46,112 bases of DNA from DASUXY01 sp036377675 (GTDB taxonomy: Bacteria; Bacillota; Bacilli; Bacillales; Amphibacillaceae). Positions 44,568 through 46,112 of the stretch are shown here, one piece after another. The stretch spans positions 1-46,112 of the forward strand of contig DASUXY010000014.1 of assembly GCA_036377675.1 (NCBI GenBank), given 5' to 3'. Each line of letters begins with the position of its first letter. Position 1 is the first letter of the stretch. The translations under genes were made by a program, and so were the position numbers. The notes below the pieces were generated by a model. The model was given only the letters and a program-made list of their open reading frames with translations. It did no database searches and had not been told where the DNA came from.

Positions 44568-44929
44568 GTGAATCGTCCTTTCTAATAAGATGCATTTATG
44601 CTGACGAAGATTCGTTTTGAATCATTTATTATGATAGACATATTATAGTTGTCTAAATGAAGTAAACTGAATAATAAATGAATGTTAACCTTTACTTTCC
44701 AAGGATAACCACCTTATCATCTTCTATTTATAAAGATACACTCATAAAAAATAATAGCTTGTTTACATTGGAAAACCAAATAAACAGTTTTAATCTTCAT
44801 TGATATTACACAAGGTTACCACTTGATAAAATCCTAACTTTTTACTATCTGCTTCATTTCTTTCCATATATCCTATATCTATCCTAAAGAGTTGCACCCT
44901 ATAAATTACACATGTTGGGCGCACTGAAA
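44568..44929. other. Intergenic region upstream of the LLM gene
   Basis: About 360 AT-rich bases. It must hold the LLM gene promoter on the minus strand. I see no gene, strong repeat or recognised regulatory RNA. Confidence 0.45.
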
Positions 44930-44957
44930 AACGAGCCTAAAATTGCTTAGGCTCGTT
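44930..44957 (-). terminator. Terminator of the multicopper oxidase gene
   Basis: ACGAGCCTAA/TTAGGCTCGT with a 6-nt loop and TTTTT on the minus strand, 17 nt past the stop. Confidence 0.9.
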
Positions 44958-44973
44958 CATAAAATCAATTTGC

Positions 44974-46112
44974 TCAATTTTCTACTTTAACTTGTCCCAT
45001 CATTCCATTATCTTCATGCTCTAAAATGTGACAATGATACATATAGATTCCTTCTTCTTCAAACTTCACTGCAAGTTTGACTCGATCACCTGGATCTAAA
45101 GAAATCGTATCTTTATAACCTTGTTCATTTGCTGGTGGCTTTTCACCATTTATGGAAATGACTTTAAATTGTGTTCCATGAATATGGAATGGATGAATCA
45201 TACCACCCATTTCATCAGGTTTGTTATAAACCTCCCAAACTTCTGTTTCACCTTTCTTTTGTGTAAAGTCAATTCGATTCATATCGAATTTTTTGCCGTT
45301 AATGGTTACATCTTCACCCATACCATCTAGAACTAGCTCTTTACTCACTTTCTTATTCATTTCTTCTTCACTTATAGAAATGGTGTTCATGTCTTTGGGT
45401 AGCCCTTCGGATTTTTCTTCATCCGTATCATTTACTTTAAACGGTAAAACAGCGGTATGATCACCCGTTAGTAAAGAGAGCTCATCATCTTCTATTTGCG
45501 AAAAATCGATAACAATTTCTGCCCTTTCGGAAGGTGTTAATTGGAGTTCAGTTAATTCGACGGGTTCGTTTAATAATCCACCATCAGATGCGATTTGTTT
45601 AAATGGTTGATGATTGCTCAGTTTAAACACATAATTCCTCATATTTGATCCATTTAAAATACGCAAGCGGACTTTTTCCTTTCCAACCGTTAGACGGGGA
45701 TTTACAGTACCGTTCACTAATAGCGTGTCACCCATTGTACCATCTTCATTTTTTACTTCATCGAAATTTAGCTGTTTATCCTCATCAAACGTTTTATCTT
45801 GAACGATTAAAGGAAAATCGTTTTTTCCATACTCTTTTGGTAAAGATAATTTCTTCTTTTGGTCATCTTCAATGTAAATTAAACCCGCAAGACCGTTAAA
45901 AACTTGTTGTGCTGTATTTCCCTCCGGATGCGGATGAAACCAAAGAGTAGCTGCATTTTGATTTACTTTGAAAGAAATTTCCTCACTCTCCCCTGGTTTA
46001 ACTACACTGTGAGGCCCTCCATCACTATGACCTGGTATTTTTAATCCGTGCCAATGAAAAGTCGTTTCTTCATCTAAACTATTTTTAGTATTGATATGAA
46101 CGTTCTGTCCTT
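44974..46112 (-). CDS. Multicopper oxidase, C-terminal part (5' end outside the window)
   Basis: The open frame runs off the right edge; 379 codons are seen. A methionine at 45735 is internal, because the frame continues without a stop through conserved copper sites upstream. Ligands in order: HWHG (first pair of the trinuclear centre), WFHPHPEG, then HPFHIHG and the C-terminal HCHILEHEDNGMM with the type 1 copper Cys, His and Met. The methionine and spacing fit the CueO/CotA/bilirubin oxidase group. It couples oxidation of phenols, bilirubin or Cu(I)/Mn(II) to reduction of oxygen to water. Any signal peptide would be outside the window. It may help copper tolerance, but it is 10 kb from the cop operon. 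Confidence 0.93.
   Translation of the reverse strand, partial: GQNVHINTKNSLDEETTFHWHGLKIPGHSDGGPHSVVKPGESEEISFKVNQNAATLWFHPHPEGNTAQQVFNGLAGLIYIEDDQKKKLSLPKEYGKNDFPLIVQDKTFDEDKQLNFDEVKNEDGTMGDTLLVNGTVNPRLTVGKEKVRLRILNGSNMRNYVFKLSNHQPFKQIASDGGLLNEPVELTELQLTPSERAEIVIDFSQIEDDELSLLTGDHTAVLPFKVNDTDEEKSEGLPKDMNTISISEEEMNKKVSKELVLDGMGEDVTINGKKFDMNRIDFTQKKGETEVWEVYNKPDEMGGMIHPFHIHGTQFKVISINGEKPPANEQGYKDTISLDPGDRVKLAVKFEEEGIYMYHCHILEHEDNGMMGQVKVEN

Overview
The window comes from a low-GC Gram-positive bacterium of the Bacillaceae. The evidence is gene order that I recall from Bacillus subtilis (yunE-yunD; sufCDSUB; metNPQ-yusE-yusF-gcvH-yusI; fadN-fadA-fadE; csoR/copA/copZ; znuACB), strong GGAGG ribosome binding sites, frequent TTG and GTG starts, an S-box leader, a FadR operator and Zur and CsoR operators. 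Several secreted or surface proteins are acidic, which would fit a salt- or alkali-tolerant member, but I cannot name the species.

Layout. 1-1.0 kb (-): yunE-yunD (yunD cut by the window edge). 1.26-1.68 kb (-): a NUDIX hydrolase. 1.75-6.3 kb (+): an accessory, visibly decaying island. It holds a lactococcin-972-like secreted peptide gene with a frameshifted leader, two MacB/FtsX-type permease genes (the second frameshifted), an intact export ATPase, and a heavily broken unknown gene. 6.38-11.6 kb (-): the Suf iron-sulfur assembly operon sufC-D-S-U-B. 12.1-14.9 kb (-): methionine importer metN-P-Q under a SAM-I riboswitch. 15.0-17.5 kb (-): yusE, yusF, gcvH, yusI and a LOG-family gene. 17.85-22.8 kb (-): methylmalonyl-CoA mutase mutA-mutB with its GTPase chaperone meaB. 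23.9-29.4 kb (-): beta-oxidation operon fadN-fadA-fadE behind a perfect FadR box. 29.7-31.4 kb (-): argS. 31.6-34.6 kb (-): copper efflux csoR-copA-copZ. 34.8-37.8 kb (+): zinc uptake znuA-znuC-znuB-zur. 38.1-42.1 kb (-): two tandem CwlO/PcsB-like NlpC/P60 hydrolases. 42.5-43.5 kb (+): an aromatic-acid-exporter-like membrane protein. 43.6-44.6 kb (-): a luciferase-like flavin oxidoreductase. 44.97 kb to the end (-): a multicopper oxidase, cut by the window edge.

How the parts work together. The fad genes degrade fatty acids to acetyl-CoA (and propionyl-CoA from odd chains). The neighbouring mutase module can pass propionyl-CoA-derived methylmalonyl-CoA to succinyl-CoA; it sits between yusI and fadE, which are adjacent in B. 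subtilis. The metal genes form self-regulated units (CsoR for Cu, Zur for Zn), and the multicopper oxidase may add to copper handling.

Most unusual observations: (1) a fluoride-channel gene (crcB/fluC) translationally coupled to zur survives as an N-terminal stub at 37830-37943, and its decayed C-terminal half, recognisable by a ruined CGGFTTFSTF-type motif, lies at about 40.2-40.5 kb beyond the first NlpC/P60 gene. A 9-bp direct repeat marks both break points. (2) The two NlpC/P60 genes are a duplication that includes promoter, WalR-like box and terminator, and one copy has gained a 5 x 60-bp in-frame repeat. (3) The bacteriocin-type island is eroding while its ATPase stays intact. (4) A perfect 29-nt palindrome lies between fadA and fadE. 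I saw no tRNA, rRNA, CRISPR array or transposase. I did not find a clearly new multi-gene system.
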